Part shown: one piece after another, positions 46,101 through 56,850 of the stretch
Layout: every line of letters starts with the position of its first letter
How positions within the stretch are numbered: position 1 is the first letter of the stretch
NCBI RefSeq assembly: GCF_027942865.1
Contig: NC_134511.1
Location: 2,030,567 to 2,094,566, forward strand
DNA from: Odontesthes bonariensis
Lineage: Eukaryota > Chordata > Actinopteri > Atheriniformes > Atherinopsidae
Direction of reading: 5' to 3'
DNA: 64,000 nucleotides
Notes under the pieces: model-generated
Databases searched by the model: none
Told to the model about the DNA's origin: nothing
The model's input: only the letters and a program-made list of their open reading frames with translations
Position numbers and translations under genes: made by a program

Positions 46101-49100
46101 TGACAAAATGCAGCCAGAAAGCTTCTCCCACTGATAACTGAAAGGAAATCACTTTCAGTTGAGCTTTATTTCATGAATTCTATCAATAATTCCCTGTTAC
46201 ACAATGCCAAGGCCCACTGAAGGTGATGCTGACATTTAGGCCCAATCCCAATTCTATTTTCTACCCCTTCGCCTACCCCTCGCCCCTTCAAACGGAGGGG
46301 TAGGCGAAGGGGTAGGAATGTCACCCCTTCGAATTGGGACAGCACTTCACACTCACGAACGTAATAAGTCCGCGCCGTCAGTTGTTACGTAACCAAAAGC
46401 GACAGCTTTAGCCAGAAGTAAACAAACATGACCGGTGCTGTGGTGTTCGCGCTGTCCTGGGCTATTCGGATATCTTTAGAAATATCTGCGTCGAATCGAC
46501 GGAGTGCCATCAGGCGAAGGCGTCTTCGACATCTGGGAGCATTGCTGGATCTTGTTACGGTATGTAGAATAAGAAATTAATGCAAATAACGCTTGTGAGT
46601 GAGCAGCTGGTAGCTTCCAGAGCCGGCGTGTGAATATGATAACGTGTGTTTGTGTTTGAAAGTGCTTTTAACTGTACATTTGTGATATCGTGTAATATAG
46701 AAACAATTTGCTTGTCTCGTTGGATTTGCTGATTTATTGATTGGAGTAGTATCCTAACCTGGCTAACCTAGCTGAAAACATAAGCTAACGTTTAGCCTTT
46801 GTTACTCGCCTCGTTCCGTTTGGAATAAACATGCAGCTCATGCATTTTTGAAGCGGTTTTCTTTGTACCAGGTTCAGATTTGATGACATAAATAAATGCA
46901 CTGCATTGTGTGTGCTATCACTGTGTTGGTTTGGGAGGATGAAAGCCTGATCTTTCCATGTTTTTCTTTCCAGCAGACGGGTCGTCCTACAAATTATTGC
47001 CCATTGGACCACAACATGTACCCCAATTTTTTTGTTATCCCTTGTATAATAAATCTCTTCATACCAATATCCGTTCCAGTCGTTAATATGATGTTGATGT
47101 GATAATCATGCTCAAACCTTTGCAAACCTTTTGTCCTTAATTTCTTTTATTAGGCTCACATTACAGACTGGTAAGGCAGCTCATTTTCAGAAATAACAGC
47201 TTAAAGTGTGTGGTGCAAATATGGACAATAAACAGTATGAATATAAACAATATGAACATAAACGGGCAACAGTGCAATCATCGAGAACGAGATGACCGGA
47301 GCAGGAACAGCGGAGGGCGCATCGGAGGTGCTGCATGGGCTCAGTGATGTTCTGGTGGAACAAGACACGACATTATAGCATGCACTTTCATCCATTGTAA
47401 AAAATTAAAAAAGGTGTTTCAGAATGCGGTAGTGGTGGCTGTGTGTACAATAGGTGCATGGCGCATCAACTCACCGTAAAGTTTGTCTATCATGCGCTCA
47501 AACAGAGCTAAAAAGCGCTCCGTTTTCTGCTCGTGGCGCTTCTGCTCCTTCAGGCTTTCCTGTATCAGGTAATACATTATGGGATTGGACTTCCTACTTC
47601 TTTTTGGGGATGGGGATGACTTTAGAAACAGATCTTCGTTTTCGGCGCTAAACCTGATCAGGCTCTTTGTTTGTGCTTGAGTCCCTGTGAATCAGTCACG
47701 TATATGAATACTTGTGATAATAGGTAGCGAAATGATGCTCAAAAGGAACTTCTCTATGGTTAACCAACTACATTGCTTGTAAATACTCGTGTGATATAAA
47801 AAACGACAACTCTTTCGCAGCACCTTCACATGCATTGACCGATTACTCCATGTAAAATAGCGACTTTTCCCATGTGCGTTTATATCAGAAAACAACTACA
47901 CATTGCCACCATATTAAACTCACACAATACACCAGTTATCACAACCTAAAACGATTAAAAAGACTCGCGATCTCCCGGTAGTCGCGTTGTATTCTGGGAA
48001 ATATATCATACCCCTTCAAACGGAGTCTGCCTGGCCGAAGCCCTCCGTTTCAAGGGCTACAACGGAGGGGTAGGGCTAAGGGGTAGGGCTTTGGAAGAGT
48101 ATTGGGACAACACTACCTCTACACGTGAACGCGCAAAACGGAGGGGAAGGGGTAAGAGGTAGGGCCAAGGGGTGAATTGGGATTGGGCCTTAGTGACTGT
48201 GGGGGAAACACAAAGAAGAGTTTATCAGAAGAAGAATAACAGGATTGGACGATGGATGAGAGAACAGCTGTCGGCTAACTTGTTGCTAGGTAACGGCAGA
48301 TGGAAGGAGGCTGTGAGTGTGTGTGAGCAGCTTTCCATCAGGTGAGAAATGTGTGAAAACATGCAGCAGAGTCAGTGTTTGATAGCTGTGCAGCCAAAGA
48401 GAAGCTGAACAGGTGAAGTGCTGCGACCCTGTGCAGGTGAGCCCAACACAGACACAAAGGATGATCACTGAGCTGCCATGCAGGAGGGGGGCAGGGGCTG
48501 CTGCATCACTGCAGATACATGCTGTTCTGTTCCCCTGCCGGCTGTGTGCCAGCTGTTCCAGCTGTTTCATTCAGTCAGAGCTCAGAGAGCTGTGAGCAGC
48601 ATGTGAGTGAATGCAGGCTGAGAAACATCAAGCTTCATCACTTTCTGTGAGAAACAAACAACCAGATTCAAAGTCCAACAAAGTGCAGCAGAAGTTTATT
48701 TCACTTTGATGTAAAGTTCATTCTTCTTTCATAGGTTTTATTAACACTTTAGTCCCATTTGTCCATATTTGAGATGTTTTCTGTTTTCAGATTCACAAAC
48801 TTTCTGTCAGATTCTGAACTTTTTTCCACCTTCTGACCCGTTTTTTCACTTTCAAACTTTTGCTGCTGACCTGCTTTGAGAGCCCGGACGTCAGCTGACA
48901 GGGGGGTTAAATCCTGACTGCCAGAGCAGCAGAGGAGGCTGAAGGGACCCCCATCATGCTGCCTTCAGGGACTGTGGGAACTGCAATCCTTTCTCAGACA
49001 CCTCCTGCACTCTATATTTCCATGAGTGCTGGTGGAAATAACCTGCAGCTCTGACACACTTTGTTAATGTCAGCTGGTTCTGTCAGCACTCAGCACAGAT

Positions 49101-49847
49101 CAGCTGCTCATCCTCCATGATGGACAGCAGCTGGTTCAGAGTCCTTTTCTCTGTTGGCTTCAGCTCACATGTTTTATTCTTTCTTCAGATTGGAGCGCTG
49201 CAGTTTGTCAGATACCAGCTGTGCTTCTGTGGTCTCAGCTCTGAAGTCCAACCCCTCCCATCTGACAGAACTGGAGCTGAGTCAGAACACCATCGGTGAC
49301 TCTGCAGCGAAGGAGCTGAGCAGCTTTCTGCAGAGTCCACACTGTGGACTGAAGACTCTGGGGTCAGACACCATGTTTTAGTTGTGTGTTCAGATTAATA
49401 TGATGTGGAAGTTGTGCTGGTCTTCATGGTAAAGTCTGTTTTCTTCTTCTGGGCTTTAGTTGATGAAATGATGATCTATTAAATCATGTTTTATTCTTTC
49501 TTCAGATTGAGGCTCTGCGGTTTGTCAGAGAGCAGCTCTGCTTCTCTGGCTTCAGCTCTGAAGTCCAACCCCTCCTCCCAGCTGACAGAACTGGACCTGA
49601 GCAGGAACAGCCTGAATGAATCAGCAGTGAAGGAGCTGTCTGAGCTTGTGGAGAGTCCACACAGCAAACTGCAGACTCTGAGGTCAGTAGAGGGTCGGAG
49701 GTCCATGCAGCTCTCAGCAGTATTTTATCAGACTTTATTTATTATTTATTCTATTTATTAAAGCTGATGGCAGCTGAGGAAGAGACGCTCTGGAAACACT
49801 CGTTTATCTCCTCTCTTCTTTCTTCTTCTCTCTACAGCTGGGAGTGA
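36862..49847 (+). CDS. PYD-NACHT-LRR NLR protein, NLRC3/NLRP-like (NLR gene 2), spliced
   Basis: Coding exons: 36862-37138, 40571-42341, 44065-44238, 49189-49362, 49506-49682 and 49838-49847. All have AG/GT boundaries with matching phase, giving 860 residues. Order: pyrin domain (about 1-92), FISNA with [16 protein letters not shown] (Walker A GVAGIGKT about 189-196; Walker B FIFDGLDE about 262-269), helical region with [12 protein letters not shown], and three LRR units; no B30.2. PYD mediates homotypic contacts, for example with the adaptor ASC in inflammasomes; which partner this one uses is unknown. The 3' two thirds nearly duplicate NLR gene 1. A fourth, truncated LRR exon lies at 44984-45030. 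The upstream untranslated exon may be one of the duplicated promoter copies. Confidence 0.8.
37445..37668 (-). mobile_element. tRNA-derived SINE
   Basis: On - the head reads CCGTGGCTCAGTGGTTAGAG (A-box-like) and later GGTTCCAGG (B-box-like). The body, read on +, has GGTGCCTTGCTCGAGGGCAC and CCTCGGCCGTG, a common fish SINE body. It lies in the first coding intron of NLR gene 2. Confidence 0.65.
37840..37990. repeat. (CCTT)n / (CCAT)n tetranucleotide repeats
   Basis: About 150 bases of TTCC with ATCC islands. On - it is GGAA/GGAT and abuts the 3' side of the LINE at 37991-38885, so it may be the grown tail of that LINE. Confidence 0.95.
37991..38885 (-). mobile_element. LINE 3' fragment with internal tandem repeat
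   Basis: On - the pieces are [59 protein letters not shown], then [20 protein letters not shown] and RWLGHLVRM. This is the C-terminal third of a LINE ORF2 very common in fish genomes. A 52-bp unit is repeated about five times at 38440-38670 and breaks the frame. A 25-bp unit (CATCCTAACCAGATGCCCC) is repeated three times at 38197-38266. Confidence 0.8.
38440..38670. repeat. 52-bp tandem repeat within LINE coding sequence
   Basis: Units contain CTCGTTCTTTCGGTCACTAC and CACAGCTCGTGACCATAGG. The unit corresponds on - to the [11 protein letters not shown] region of the LINE frame, so the array expanded from coding sequence. Confidence 0.92.
38884..40495. repeat. AACAGTCAG minisatellite in NLR gene 2 intron
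   Basis: The first part (38884-39261) mainly has a 27-base period (AGTCAGAAACAGTTAACAGT + CAACAAC). The second part (39826-40490) has a 20-base period (AACAGTCAGAAACAGTTAAC with AACTGTCATC variants). The two parts are separated by the foldback element at 39262-39825. The array ends about 80 bases before the FISNA exon acceptor. Confidence 0.95.
39262..39825. mobile_element. Foldback/TIR element inside the minisatellite, with a perfect 45-bp hairpin
   Basis: Terminal inverted repeats run from TTAAAGGAAAACTCCGGGGC on the left to GCCCCGGAGTTCCCCTTTAA on the right, extending about 45 bases with few mismatches. TTAA at both ends may be the target site (piggyBac-like) or part of the host repeat. 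Just inside the left TIR is a perfect 45-base inverted repeat (39310-39354 and 39369-39413) with a 14-base loop. Confidence 0.75.
40571..42341 (+). CDS. NLR gene 2 FISNA-NACHT exon
   Basis: A 1771-base exon after TTTCATTCAG, donor GTGAGT at 42342. The N-terminal part is a fuller FISNA domain than in gene 1 ([20 protein letters not shown], then [20 protein letters not shown]). Walker A GVAGIGKT, Walker B FIFDGLDE, and [13 protein letters not shown] follow. From about 41771 to the end it is almost base-for-base the gene 1 exon, while upstream is clearly more diverged. It is intact. Confidence 0.92.
42880..43490 (-). mobile_element. Tc1/mariner transposase relic, gene 2 copy
   Basis: The counterpart of 14740-15350. 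On -, [17 protein letters not shown] and [10 protein letters not shown] read in one frame, and [20 protein letters not shown] in another, so the frameshift is shared by both copies. The insertion predates the NLR duplication. Confidence 0.75.
44065..44238 (+). CDS. NLR gene 2 LRR exon 1
   Basis: A 174-base exon after TCATCACAG. It encodes [20 protein letters not shown] and [13 protein letters not shown], ending RLETLG. The last codon is GG|G where gene 1 has AG|A/R, but the GTCAGT donor is kept. Confidence 0.85.
44984..45030 (+). pseudogene. Truncated LRR exon relic in NLR gene 2
   Basis: Only the last 40-45 bases of an LRR exon remain (CTTTCTGCAGAGTCC... ending ACTCTGAG with donor GTCAGA), fused to intron sequence that in gene 1 lies 249 bases upstream. 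The deleted span equals 16836-17084 of gene 1, and the junction shows 6-base microhomology (TGAGCA). The acceptor is gone, so it should be skipped. An intact copy of the same exon lies at 49189. Confidence 0.85.
45144..45882. mobile_element. piggyBac-like MITE with about 97-bp inverted repeats
   Basis: The left end is TTAACCCATTTAGGCCGGGA and the right end TCCCGTCCTAAATGGGTTAA. The inverted repeats run about 97 bases, nearly identical, to GTACACGTC on each side. TTAA flanks are the piggyBac signature. There is no transposase; the interior is AT-rich. Confidence 0.85.
45883..46238. other. Gene 2 intron, nothing recognised
   Basis: About 350 bases between the piggyBac-like and Harbinger-like elements. 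No match to NLR gene 1 and no coding signal seen. Confidence 0.5.
46239..48189. mobile_element. PIF/Harbinger (ISL2EU-like) element with 3-bp duplication
   Basis: Perfect 16-base terminal inverted repeats GGCCCAATCCCAATTC (46239) and GAATTGGGATTGGGCC (ending 48189), each flanked by TTA (46236-46238, 48190-48192). TWA duplications are typical of PIF/Harbinger. Subterminal ACCCCTTC/GAAGGGGT blocks form further inverted repeats at both ends. A short exon-like frame ([20 protein letters not shown], from about 46428) is followed by a GTATGT donor-like site; no full transposase is recognisable. Confidence 0.85.
48193..49150. other. Gene 2 intron of unknown origin
   Basis: This stretch has no counterpart in NLR gene 1. 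GC content is moderate and short open frames lack domains. It ends where homology with gene 1 resumes (CTGTTGGCTTCAGCTCACAT, 49152; gene 1 16913). Confidence 0.5.
49189..49362 (+). CDS. NLR gene 2 LRR exon 2
   Basis: A 174-base exon after TTTCTTCAG, donor GTCAGA. It encodes [20 protein letters not shown] and [10 protein letters not shown]; intact counterpart of gene 1 exon 16951-17124. Confidence 0.88.
49506..49682 (+). CDS. NLR gene 2 LRR exon 3
   Basis: A 177-base exon after TTTCTTCAG, donor GTCAGT. It encodes [20 protein letters not shown] and [10 protein letters not shown]; counterpart of 17268-17444. Confidence 0.88.
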
Positions 49848-49945
49848 TGAACAGGACGATGTGAGCTGAGAGGATGATCTGTGTCCTGATGATCCACAGG
49901 ATGAAGCAGCAGCAGCTGGTGTGCAGAGAGACTCTGACTGCACCC

Positions 49946-49995
<50 letters not shown>

Positions 49996-50487
49996 TGTTT
50001 GTATTCTGTGTTTTTCTTCCTTTGGAATAACCATGTTAAAGTTGGGTTAGAAATGATCAGCAATGGAAACGATCCTTAAACCTTCAGTTCCATCTGAACT
50101 TAAAGAACAGCCACAGTCTAAAGTTTGACACCAGTTTTATTCTCTCGGCTTCATTTTCTGCCTTTAAAAACTGACTTTTAATCTTTTAATCTTTAAATCC
50201 ATCAGTGGAAATGAGAAGCTGTCGGTGTGATTCAGTCAGAGACGACTGAGCTGATGGAAATGTGGGAACCTGAAAGGAACATTTGATTATTATTATTGTT
50301 ACTGCCTCCCAAACAGTTGGGAAAGATGAAGAAAATAGTGATGTGGCCACACTTTTCTGTCCCGGCAGTCAGGAGGATGTGCCAGCTACTTCTGTGCCGA
50401 GTGAAAAGCTGGAGGGGTCGTAACAAAGAAGAGGAACAGACTGAAGCCCAACTCAGCTGAAATCATCTTGTTGTTAAATAAACATCT
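49838..50487 (+). CDS. NLR gene 2 last exon and 3' UTR
   Basis: After TCTCTACAG the frame reads S-W-E and stops at TGA 49845-49847, two codons earlier than gene 1 because of a 6-base difference. The 3' UTR holds a (GAT)n tract (49948-49994) and AATAAA at 50477-50482. Confidence 0.7.
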
Positions 50488-51712
50488 TTCAACCTTTCTA
50501 TAAATCTTACTAAAGCATATCTCTATTACATACAGTATTTTATGATGGCACAATCACGTTATAACACAAGTATATTATTAATGTCTCTAATTAAACAGTC
50601 AAACATTTAAAGATGCACATGGAACCTTTATTGTTCTGCAGAACAGTCTCTCTGTTTTATAACACCCGGCCCTTTAAATGCTGTGTTGGAGGGTGGCCAG
50701 CAGATGGCGCCATCATTAATTTGACCAAATGCTTTAAAACACTGAACCGTTTCAACACGATGGCTTCATGTTGGTTCAGTGGTTCAGAAAGCTTCGGTTT
50801 CTCCATCGCTGGCAAAGATTCACAGAGCAGGACACAGACGGCCTTTATTTTACAGCAGATAAACAGGAAGGAGGACCTGCAGCAAGGACCACAGGCTGGG
50901 ACCGGGACCTGGACTCAGGAAACAAACCATGTATGGAGGTGACTTCCAGCTGTTGCTCACATTCAGAAGATGTCAGACTGCTGTTTGTCCTTGTTTGTCC
51001 CTTTTTGTTGGAGCTGCAGGGACATCAGTGCGGCTCACTCTGCTGTGGAGCAGAAACCAAACAAAGATGCTGCTTTGCAGGGCCGTGCAGAGACCTTCGG
51101 AGGGGCAGGTGCTCAAAGTAAAAAGGGGGCACATGGAGCACCGATATGAAACACTCCTTTTGTTTTTGCTTTAACGTCCTCTCCTTACGGGGCATCTCTG
51201 CAGAATGAAACATGATTGATAAACTATAATCTGATGCACATAAAACACACAGTGACATTTCATACTTTTTCAGGACAAACTGTATAGCTACGAATTTGTT
51301 CCATGGTGCTGATTCATAATCTGCCCTTTATTATTCATAGTGCTGATAATAAAGTAAAAAATAATGAAATGATATATAAATCATGTATTTAAATGTATTT
51401 GTGCTTGACTATCCACTTTGCGCAAGAAAGCAAGGTTATAAAAGTTATATATCTATGCATATTATATTTAATTTGTCCGTATACAAATGTTATAAACAAG
51501 TACTGATTTGTTTAAATGAGAGGTTGAGAAAATCACAATTCAGACTTGTTGTATTTATACTAATATAGTCCAAAATGATGTGAATAAGCATGTAGGCTAC
51601 AGTGCATAGTTTTAGTGAAATAACCTCGGCCTCATTGCCTCTGGAAACATACATGTAGGAAAAACACTGCAACTCACTGACAGTAAGATCATTCATCTCT
51701 CTAATGCACTTT
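50488..51712. repeat. 3' flank of NLR gene 2, duplicate of 18241-19476
   Basis: Very similar to the gene 1 flank. Homology breaks at AATGCAC (51712 versus 19476) and resumes at GAGTCAAAGTATCGATACTC (52114 versus 19482), so gene 1 lacks about 400 bases here. Confidence 0.75.
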
Positions 51713-52080
51713 TCCCATGACAAAAGAAGCATATAGAAACAAAAGGAAGCCATACATACAGGCATACAGACTCGGGTTGCCAACCGTCCCTTGAAAAACT
51801 GAATCGTCCCGTATTGAGCTGAAAAGGGACGCACTTTGTCCCGTATTACTGTGAGAGTCTAAAAATAGTCAGTATCATGCCAATGGACATTAATAACAGG
51901 GGGAAATGTACGGTAAACTTTTTCCCAGGCCCTGTCCTGCTCTGTGACCAATGAGCTGACAGCATATTCACACATAAGAATACGCTCATCCCATTGGTCG
52001 AGGTGTTACTGTTGCTCGCGGAGAAGATAGCGGAAGACAACAAAGCAGCATACACGGCAGTTACGCCCACAGTGCTTTAA

Positions 52081-54576
52081 GCAGTGGGAGACAAAGCACT
52101 CAACTCCAATACTTGAGTCAAAGTATCGATACTCAAGGTCAAATCTTACTCAACTACAAGTAAAAGTCATGTAGGTGAGTAAAAACATTTACTCAAGTTA
52201 AAGTACTGAAGAACTTCCTTTTAAAAATACTTAAGTATTCAAAAGTACAAAGTACATTTTCTAATATCAGTACATTGCTGTATTGTTTTGTGAATGCTTT
52301 TACAGAACCATGTAACTCTGAAACCACTTAATGTAGACTTTTTGCACCACTCTGCTACAGAATAGCAACAGCACGGCAGCTCTGAGCTAACAGTGCAACA
52401 TTACGCGTTCATCCATTCATTGGGCCTCATGCAAGAACATTTTCGTATTTTTATTCTAAATTTCTCTCACTTGTTTCGTAAGAAGGTCTCGTACGAACAC
52501 GCCACGTCAGATTCAACAAGCGCTCTTAACTTCGGAAAAAGTGTGTAAACGACCTGCGTAAATGATGAAACCCACCCGTGCGTATTTAAGGGGCACGAGG
52601 ATAATAAATTTGCATACTCCACGCCCAAAATTATATCATATCAGGCTGCGCTTCCTCGCTCCTGTGCCAGGAAGTGTTGAGTCATGAGAATGGCATCAAT
52701 GGCATTCAAATTGAGCTTTAATGTTGGCCTGTTGGGAATTTGATATACGTGGCTGAGATGCGGATAATTCTGTCCCACGCGGCTGGCATGGCTCGGCTCA
52801 GGGTAGACTGGCACAGTCCCAATCGGTTGGTCAGCTCCCTCTGGAATGCTCCGGTTGGAACCCCAGTGTGCACATCACCTGTGAGCACAGGCAGCGCATG
52901 GCTCCTCGCTGTGTTGCGCTCCAACGCCGACCGCAGCTCTGCGCACAGTTCAGGAGGATTTCCCTCAAAACGGCTAATGAGTAATCAGCCGCCATCATGT
53001 GCCAGCAAATCCTCTCTGTCTCTGAACACACGCTCTCTTCGAATTGCACCATTTGCAAAGTCTTCTAATACTGCTAAAGCAGCCTTTGTTTTTAATGGTA
53101 TGCATTGCACCACTTTGCGCTGCTTTTATATCCACTCGTGTAAATGGAGACACATGGGTGTATTAATTGTTCATGTGTCTCAAATGTGCACATCACTGTC
53201 TGAGGACTAATTGTTTTCACATTTATTTATTATAACAGTTTCCCAACATCACCTTAGGTGTCGCCAAAGAATCAACAGCTGCAGAAACGTGCGTACGCCA
53301 GCCCTGAAGCTGCCGTGAGGCACCGCACATTTCCACGGTCTTTTCGTTCTTGATACATCTGATCGTTGACGTGAAAAGGTGCGTACGCCACTATTTTGTG
53401 GTACGCACCCTTTGTACATGAGGCCCCAGGAACATAAATTATTTAGTGAACTACAGAATATGAATACATAAAGTCTAAAAATAAAGCCAATTTATAACAA
53501 TCACATCCTGTACACTATATAATGGCATTCTGAATTCACACACGCTTATTGTTGATGCAGGGCAAGTTGGGGTGGTAGGGAAATTGATTCCAATAGTGTT
53601 TGCACATTCAGCCTGTTGTACTCTGATTACCATCCTTAAAGGTGTGTAGGTGAAGTTTGGGGGCTGCATGCACACCTTTAGGGATACATTACTACATTAG
53701 GCTACAATGAGCTGGTTACTTTTCTTCTTACCTCTTTGGTATTCTACGCCTCATTATTTTTATCCCCCCGCGTACGCCTCATTTTAATGTTTTATTCTGA
53801 CAGAGAGAGAGACTTCCGCCAAAAGCTCTACCACCTGACTGTGTTCCACCAATCAGACGCAGCCGTGCAGTCTGGTCACGTGACCGTACTCGATCTCAGC
53901 GGCGGGACGGGTTAGCTTTAGCATTAGCAGTCGTAGCAAACAAACAAAGAAACGGATGAAAAATGTCAGAACCAACGGTGGGAAATGAAGACGCAGACGA
54001 GGCCTCATACTGAAAGCATGTTTACCTTACAAAGAGTGAGAAACAGCAGCTGCATTATGTGTCTTCTGTGGCAACCAAAACAAACGCACATTTCAGCAGA
54101 AACTCAACATCTAACTTGAGGAAACATGTAGCGCTAAGTTTCCTAAACTCGTTTTTTCCCCCATGGATAGGTGAATGTTTGTTTTTTAGGTTACATATGG
54201 GTTACATATGTTTTAAACATTTCCTAAGTCTCTTTTATTCTTTATTGAAGTTCTTGAATTTGCCTGGATTATTTTTAATTTAGGCTATTTTGTAATTAAT
54301 TAATTAATTTTAATTTATTTTATCAATTGGATGAACTCTAATTTGCCTAAAGATGATTATTTAGTATTTTTGTCTGTCTGATTGAATGCTTGTGTTAACA
54401 AATAAATCAGACGTTACTCAACAGTTACTCAGTACTCGAGTAGTTTTTTCACCTTTTTTACTCTTACTCAAGTAATTATTTGGATGAATACTTTTTACTT
54501 TTACTTGAGTCGTATTATTCTGAAGTAACGGTACTTTTACTTGAGGACAGTTTTTGGCTGCTCTGCCCACCTCTGG
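52081..54576 (+). mobile_element. hAT-like element carrying a nested Harbinger
   Basis: Both ends are rich in ACTTGAGTCAAAGTA / TTTTACTTGAGTC motifs. The right end GCCCACCTCTG matches a common fish hAT terminus; the left CAGTGGGAGACAAAGCAC is a diverged version. Near 54050-54145 the text SSVATKTNAHFSRNSTSNLR looks like a BED-type zinc finger from the transposase N-terminus, broken by frameshifts. Flanking duplication is not readable, so ends are approximate. Confidence 0.6.
52422..53426 (-). mobile_element. PIF/Harbinger element nested in the hAT
   Basis: The left end GGGCCTCATGCAAGAAC is shared with the element at 19789; the right end is CTTTGTACATGAGGCCC. On - there is a transposase piece at 52924-52718: PTGAFQRELTNRLGLCQST, LSRAMPAAWDRIIRISATYI. 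It is frameshifted and not functional. Left part 52422-52700 matches 19789-20060; the interiors then differ. Confidence 0.75.
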
Positions 54577-56850
54577 TTATTTCCAAACAGCTGAAATAAC
54601 AGAAAGAAAACAGCCAGTTTCAAGGTTCTGGTGCTTTATTGTCATCAACATTAACAGTGAGAAGCAAAGAAGAAAAAAAAGAAAACTTCTGATACAGAAA
54701 ATACTGTTTATGGAAATTAAACTGACTTTCAATGATACTGAATAAAAATAAAAATAAAAACCTTTAAAGTGTTTTTAAAGCTGTTCCTGGGTGGAGGAAC
54801 AGCTTTGGGTTCACTTATTTTTAACATACAAACTTCCATCAACACAAAATAAGTCAGGTTAAATTTGAATAGGTTTGCTAACGCTTAAATAGATGAATAT
54901 TGTCCTACTGTGCTACAGGTTTTGTTGTTTAAGCTTAAATAGCTCCGAGTTCACTTCGAAAAATAAGAAAAGGAAAACAAAAAACAGCGACAAAATAAAA
55001 TAAAAACAAAAAAGAAAAGTTTGGAAATAATGTGGAAATATATGAAGCCCAGCTGCTACAAAATATTAATACTAAAAAAACTAAAGAAAATACATCCTAA
55101 CATGTTCCTGAAGCAGCAAATTTTCTTTTTTCTCTCTTTTAAAGTTATTTTTTGTCCTTTTAAGATCAGTTCTGAACAAAAAAGAAAAATAATTCAGCCT
55201 GATATTTATGATTATATAATCAGATGAAAGCTGGAAGGACACAAACCCGCTTTGTTTCTCTTTGATATTTGAATATTTGAGACTTTAAAGCTGAAGAATC
55301 AGTTTTCACGTTTGTCACTTTTTGTTTTTTATTTTGGACTTTAAAAAAAAAAAAAAAAAAATCAGTTTCTTAGCTTTTAACCTTAAAAAAAAAACTAAAA
55401 AATATCTTTTTAAATAATATATTTACCTTTTCTGGTATTTTAGGAGTAACAAAGTGTATCAATTGATTTGAATTAGTTTAAAGAAGCTGACAGTAAAACG
55501 TCCAGAAACTCTTTTATCCAACACATTAAACTTTAACAACTGAGCCAAAGAAAAACTCAAAGTTCTCCAGTTTGTTGCTTTTCTGATGGAAAAAGATTTA
55601 AACAGTTCATATCATTAAAAAAGGAAAGTTTATCAGAGTTTATCTGGTGAACTAAGAAAATGTTGACGACTCATCCTGCACTTGTGGGCGTGTACCGGCT
55701 TTGCATCCAATCAAACAGCCTTTTCAAATTTCAAATTTCAAATTTCAGCGCAACCAATCCGGATTGGGCGAGGCCTGGTCAAGCCACCAGAGCTGACCAA
55801 TCACAGCAGAGCAGGCTTTTTAGGGGCGGGGCTTGGTCTTGTTTATTCATTTTTGGTTTTTCTTGTATTTTTAGTCGTTTCATAAAAGGAAACGTAACAT
55901 ATTCCAACTGATATCATTCCGCCAGACATTTCACAGAAACTTCTGATCGTGTGTCGACCTAAAACAATAATTAGCAGAACATGTTATCGTGTTTCACTGT
56001 TAAAGACTTTTTTTTACGGTCGGATGCTGTTGGGAAAAATAATCTTTTAAGTGAGTAACGAGAAGTTTTACATTTTCTTCACCAAGCTGGTTCCTGGTTT
56101 GGATTTAATTGAAGCTAATTTCTGTCTCTCTAACATCGCCCACAGATATAAAACATAAAATGGATGATAAAACAGCATGAAGAAGGTCTAATGGTGAGTT
56201 TTAAACTGATGAAGACTTCAGACACTCGATGATTTATTAACCGGAGCTAAACTCTTTATTTAGATTTGAACTACTTTGGTCTTAATTTCAGGTAAATCTA
56301 CTTAAAGTCACTGAAAACCAAACAGAACAGAACAGAACAGGGAATATTTTTCAGAGATCCGCAAAGCTGAGGAAAGTATTGAGACGTTTCCATCTTCTGT
56401 ACCTGCTTTCTCTCGTCAGAAAAAGGAAAAATTAATCCATTTTATCCTTTTTTTCAACTGTGACGTTTAGTCCACAAACTCAGCTGAAAATCTTGAGAAT
56501 GATTCCAGAGATGGAGAGGATCCACTTCTTTAGTTCTTTCCTCCATCAGGTAAATCTTTGAGCGTCCTTAAGTTCCTCTACAGATATTTACTGAAATGAA
56601 ACCAGTCACTCACTTTAAAATACAACTGAAGCGCAACAAATAGCCCAGCTTGAGAAACGAGAACCTGAACCAGGGGGGGGTGTGGGGGGCTTGTCTTTAA
56701 TTCTCCTGATATGAAGGTTGACGAGCCCTCATTTTAAACCTCGTTCAGAAGCACTCACAGTGTTTACAAGAAACTTCTCTTGTTCTGGATTGTCCGTCTT
56801 TTTCTGACATCATCATCATCCATTCATGGATGGAACACTTCCATGGAGCC
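54577..56850 (-). other. Probable 3' UTR or flank of the PI3K regulatory gene
   Basis: AT-rich with long A/T runs and no supported coding frame. On - a poly(A) signal AATAAA lies at 54635-54640, just inside the hAT boundary. Vertebrate p85-alpha genes have multi-kilobase 3' UTRs, so the transcript from 59324 could extend here; this is inference. Confidence 0.35.

Noticed and set aside
54059..54283. A possible host zinc-finger gene
   Set aside because: Only a frameshifted BED-finger-like piece within a hAT-like element; read as a transposase relic.
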